64,000 bases of DNA from Helichrysum umbraculigerum (lineage: Eukaryota > Streptophyta > Magnoliopsida > Asterales > Asteraceae), in contig CATIUR010000001.1 in assembly GCA_949592205.1 (NCBI GenBank), positions 217,936,250 through 218,000,249 of the forward strand, written 5' to 3'. Under the pieces are notes generated by a model, which had not been told where the DNA came from, searched no databases, and saw nothing but the letters and a program-made list of their open reading frames with translations. Positions 60,314 to 64,000 of the stretch are shown piece after piece (position 1 is the stretch's first letter; each line of letters starts with the position of its first letter). The translations under genes were made by a program, and so were the position numbers.

Positions 60314-60324
60314 CTCTGATACCA
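60314..60324 (-). other. tRNA primer-binding site of the Copia-like element
   Basis: TGGTATCAGAG on the minus strand, one base from the 5' LTR. It is the complement of the 3' end of plant initiator tRNA-Met as remembered, and fixes the element's orientation. Confidence 0.9.
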
Positions 60325-60325
60325 C

Positions 60326-61243
60326 TGAAGGGTTTTTAGTAAAGTTGTACGTTACAAAATTTTAATCTTTATTAACAGTTAATACGATTAATAATGCGGA
60401 AGCATTTACAAAAAAAATTTAATCACATTAAATTAAAACCCTTTAGCCAAGATCAATAATTTTCTCAATAAAACATGTACGCAATTTAATTAACACTTTA
60501 ATTAAAACGAACTTACATCTGGTGCTCGGCAAGATCTCTAGTCTTCTACTCGTTGCCAAAGTACGAGTCAACTTATCTTGAACTTCTTTTTCTTCTTCTT
60601 GAATTCGGCTTGAGCTAGGGATACGTTAGGTATCCACCTTTGATTCACGGTTGAACGGTTGGTAGAAACCTAAGTGTATATACTAAAGCCCTTACACGAA
60701 ATCAAGCAAGTTACGATCAAATCGCGAACTCGAGAACCCCTTGTGGGGTTGGCCGATTTCGGCTAAAGGAGAGAGAGAGAAGTCGATTAGGGAGAGAGGG
60801 AGGGAGAGAATTAGGGTTATCAATCAACTAACAAATGAAACCCCTAACCCTCTATTTATAGTTTAAACCCAACTTGGTGAACAAGTTAGTATTTACACTA
60901 TAAACCCTTTAGTTTAATAACTAATTAAACTTTACCCAAACTTTTCAATTTACAATTAGAACCTCGTAGTTTAATAATGATAATTAAACTAGTTAATTTA
61001 TTTATAAAACTAATTACAAATAAATCTTTTATTAAATAAATAATTACACTTAATTATTTATACTAATAAATATTCTAATTGTGTTCGACTAACTAATTCA
61101 TTTCTCCTAAATGAATGATATCAAATATCCAATCATAGTATCACACTACTTGTTCGGTTGTGCTCATCGGTGTGACCCTGCGGTGTTCATGTGAAGCTAG
61201 ATTTGACATTCAATTATGTTAATATTAAGCACATAATCTTTCA
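60326..61243 (-). repeat. 5' LTR of the Copia-like element
   Basis: 918 bp, uninterrupted, TGAAAG...CCTTCA on the minus strand. Near-identical to the split LTR at 47489-50878. Confidence 0.93.
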
Positions 61244-61440
61244 TCACATGTGTTACTCGCTGGTAATAATGTGTTAGTCATTTTCAAAACCCACCAAAAA
61301 AATGAAAGAAAAAAAAAATTCATCAAAAGTATACCTTGTTACATCTCTAATCGAAAAAAATTAAATGCTGATTTTTATGGTGCAATTTTTGTAGTTTTTT
61401 TGACTAACCGTTTGGGAGATATTTAATATTTAAAAACATG
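61244..61440. repeat. Foldback element copy 2, right arm
   Basis: ACACATGTGTTAC, AAAACCCACCAAAAAAATGA, CATCAAAAGTATACCTTG and TATGGTGCAATTTTTGTAG correspond to the right arm of the 650-1388 element (1130-1240). Confidence 0.65.
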
Positions 61441-62837
61441 GGGGAAATTGGATTTAGTGACATATGGCGCATTCCTATTGGTTTCTTATTCTCACAAAAA
61501 GTTGTTGTACTCATCAGATACAAACGTGTTAAATCTATATGTTTTCCATATTTCCACCACCCCTTAGCCACCGCTGGAAACCGCCATCAAAAGTATAGCA
61601 AAAAATAATTGATCATCGCTTTGTAAGCAAGTTACACTAGTCACCATCAGTGTATCTTCCTACATGAATATAATGCATGGCAAGATTGATCAACTCTTTA
61701 TGTGTTAGTAAGAATGTGCAAACTTTAGGACAAAACGAGTACTCCACTCTCCATAACTATTATGGTCGTTTTTGATATGGTAAGTTCCTAGTGCTATAGT
61801 GGCATAGTGCAGTACTTATCCCTTCTAAACCAAATGAAACATGTTTACTTCAATCAAATGACATTGTTTAAATGAGAGGAAAAAAAATTACCATCTAAAA
61901 GTGTGAGTTTTCTACTGAACCAATCAATGACGAGAACATAACACGCCCATTTCAGCCTAAACCTCACATATATACGAAAGTTGAAAACTTCCAATGAACT
62001 GTCAAATTATACGTTACACTCCAACCATAGTGCCTCGGGGTCAGTGCGGGCAGCTGGCCTTACAAGGTTTTTTCTAATTTCTATATAATATGTGTCCAGT
62101 TCAGAAATTTAGTAATTGCCCCCATAGTCTAGTGGCTAACTTGGTAGGTTGGATACAAAATGCAGGGGAGATGTGATCAAGCTTGCCGCAGAGAACTGAT
62201 TAGAGGTGGTTGATTGCTATTTCTTTTTGGTAGAGAACCGAGTTGAGAAGTTGACTGCGAAAAATAATAGACCGTAGCGAAAGAGCAATGTACCAGCTAT
62301 GACACCCAATGACTCTAATACAACTCTCCAAATATAAATGGACTCAATGAACAACCAACAGAAAGAAGCATTATACTGTATCACTAAATAGAGGAGCAAG
62401 TAAATGGTTACATTGAATACCTGAAGGCCTACTTCAACGAGGGCCATAAAAAAGAAAGGATACACATTCACACTTCGGAAGACACGGCCCCAATTGAAGT
62501 CCACGTGGACAAATTTCCTGATAACAAATTTCTCCTCCCAATTGAACTCCATTAAAGTAAATACCTGATAACAAATTTCTCCTCCCGGCTTAACTGAACA
62601 TAAAGGACACTAAAAATTCTCCATTCCAAGAATATTCAAAACATAGCAAGTAAAGAATATAAGCAAATAAGGAAATGCAAAATATATTTCACAAAAAGAT
62701 CCATTCATTCCCAAATAGATAAAGCATGTATGTGAGTAGAAGCACTAATGCTCACTAGTATGTCATCAGCACCACATATGCTCAAGACACTCTATATTCC
62801 ATAGTTCCATACTATCCTCATATGTTAATTGAGCCCA
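61441..62837. other. Intergenic, largely unrecognised
   Basis: No gene supported. It holds a direct duplication of CCTGATAACAAATTTCTCCT (62516 and 62566), a tRNA-like box A at 62118, and a 111-codon hydrophobic minus-strand frame (62217-62552) of no recognised family. Confidence 0.4.
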
Positions 62838-63534
62838 CTAGAACCCTTCATCAGTCCATATTTCCAATAATTCATCAACCTGCCGTCTTAATGCATCAGC
62901 GTGTCGTCCCAATGAATCAATCCGCTCAATAAACTCTACGTTTCAATGTATTTTTCCTCCTTTATGATCAACTCACGATTCCAATTCAGCAGCCCACCGT
63001 TTCAGTTTATTAGCTTGCGATTCCATTTCAGCAGCCCTCCGTTTCAGTTTATTAGCTTGCTGCTCAGCTTCAAGTTTTCATTCCAGTGCGTCTATACGAG
63101 AAACTAAATCCTGCTTAAATGCACTAAACTCCCCTTTAGTGATGACCTGCATAAATTTAAACACTTTTACTTGACCCAAAAGTTAGCAAGTAAACAAAGC
63201 TGGAAAATAATTCTAAAAAAATAAGCTACTTTGAACAAAACCATTGTAACTTCATTATTCTCCCGGATATTACCTTGTGTAACTCTTCATCATCATCGTA
63301 AAGCTGAGTCGCATAATGCACTCTGATGTCCTTCAACGTGCATTTATCTTTGCACTGAGGGCACTGATCGATGACAATTAAAACAAAAGTATGTTGAGAG
63401 AGTTAATCAATATAGAATCAATACTGTCTTTAACTATAGTAAGATTAGTAGGTGACAATAGACCAACCCTGGTAGAACTTTCAAGGCATTTCTTTATACA
63501 TGACATTCCATATACGTGCCCACAAGGAAGGCAA
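62838..63534 (-). pseudogene. RING gene paralog, exons 2 onward, probably broken
   Basis: Exon 2 63534-63468 (CLPCGHVYGMSCIKKCLE) and exon 3 63363-63274 (CPQCKDKCTLKDIRVHYATQ) have splice sites and phases identical to the intact gene (exon 3 is 90 bases in both). The next exon starts at 63146 (VITKGEFSAFKQDL) but meets TGA at 63078, after RIDALE. Coding-like coiled-coil sequence continues beyond it: KLEAEQQANKLKRRAAEMES, a near-repeat of that stretch, another stop and frameshift, then EFIERIDSLGRHADALRR to a stop at 62838. Exon 1 with CPIC would lie beyond 63600 and was not found before the window end. It is either a pseudogene or a short protein ending at 63078. Confidence 0.75.
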
Positions 63535-64000
63535 CTACAATTCACAAAAAGAAATAAGGAGTCAAAACTGTAAATAGCTCAACCACTTTATAATACATGA
63601 GAGGACCGAAAATAATATTTTTGTTGCAAATAATGACAAAATGTGAACAAAATAGAAACTCGGTGTGCTTTTGAGAGACGATAGTCTCCAACATGATCTA
63701 TGTAGTTCGTTTGTCCAATGACGCTTAATCTTACCACTTAGCCTTAGATCAGTAATAAAAGATATTACCTAACTCGATAAAAGCTCGACTCGGCATGAAC
63801 AAAATTATATACACACTATCCTACAGTTGGTCACATTCGCCTAGTTTCAACCTTCAATCAATCATTGTTAGTAACTTAATATAAATAGCAAAAACATATA
63901 TGAGTACCATGGTTGAAAACCATCAACAAAGAGGCCTGGTGGTAATGCGTCCCAATTTCCTCACAAGAGTTAAATGTTCCAATATCCATGGTCAATGAAA
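63535..64000. other. Window end, possible intron 1 of the third RING paralog
   Basis: No exon 1 was recognised up to position 64000. In the intact gene this intron is only 303 bp, so here it is longer or exon 1 is lost. Confidence 0.35.

Larger units (their letters stand above)
47489..61243 (-). mobile_element. Copia-like LTR retroelement without pol (LARD/TR-GAG-like)
   Basis: Target duplication TCACA (47484-47488, 61244-61248). LTRs are 47489-50878 (interrupted by A) and 60326-61243; without A both are 918 bp. Transcription direction is minus, shown by the primer site at 60314-60324 and a purine tract beside the other LTR. Internal DNA (about 5.9 kb without D) has only decayed gag 3 kb from the primer site; protease, integrase, RT and RNase H signatures were not seen. 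It therefore needs proteins from another element. LTRs differ at about six bases by eye, so insertion was recent. Confidence 0.88.

Noticed and set aside
62118..62190. tRNA-Glu-like start GCCCCCATAGTCTAGTGGCTAA
   Set aside because: Only the box A half resembles a tRNA; no anticodon arm, box B or 3' acceptor complement follows. At most a decayed tRNA-derived or organelle fragment.
62217..62552. 111-codon hydrophobic minus-strand open frame
   Set aside because: No family recognised and no splice or start context; hydrophobicity follows from T-rich codons.

Overview
The window is plant nuclear DNA. The evidence is intron-split genes, an intact S-adenosylmethionine synthetase with a leader intron, a cell-wall xyloglucan enzyme, a chloroplast DUF4079 protein, TTTAGGG-type telomere-like repeats, Helitrons, hAT and Harbinger MITEs, and deeply nested LTR retrotransposons. 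The gene sequences and repeat style suit a eudicot, plausibly an asterid such as Asteraceae. That placement is inference and could not be checked here.

Gene-bearing part: 277-4308 (+) is a six-exon DUF4079 plastid membrane protein whose first intron holds a telomere-repeat foldback and two hAT MITEs. 8347-12095 (-) is a four-exon XTH. 31962-33134 (-) is SAM synthetase, with a leader intron and TATA box upstream and an aspartic-protease (EDGP/GIP2-like) pseudogene downstream at about 30858-31500. 39719-41569 (-) is a five-exon RING protein with a long acidic tract, related to the N-terminal part of RFWD3. Two broken relatives lie nearby: 45892-46326 (exon 1 only) and 62838-63534 (downstream exons only).

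Transposon stack 1 (15.9-28.3 kb): an RTE-type LINE on the minus strand is split by a 10.9 kb block. The block is a solo-LTR-like element H (15948-26814, target duplication TCTTT) into which B, E and F inserted. B in turn contains C. With the LINE this is four layers deep.

Transposon stack 2 (47.3-61.4 kb): a second copy of the telomere-linked foldback family is split by a minus-strand Copia-like retroelement (47489-61243) with 918-bp LTRs, a tRNA-Met-type primer site, decayed gag and no recognisable pol. Its 3' LTR contains element A and its internal region contains element D. Element G (43250-45842) belongs to the same TGTAACACCC-ended group but lacks a target duplication and sits exactly where the duplicated RING gene is cut.

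The most unusual observation is that all eight TGTAACACCC...GGGTGTTACA elements look like solo LTRs or non-coding elements. Most carry, at a roughly similar distance from the 5' end, a cluster of short CpG-bearing palindromes whose sequence is completely different from one element to the next. No coding defence, CRISPR or other discrete new protein system was seen. The novelty here is in repeat architecture. Element boundaries were read by eye from termini and target duplications. Similarity statements are by-eye comparisons and recalled family features, not database results.
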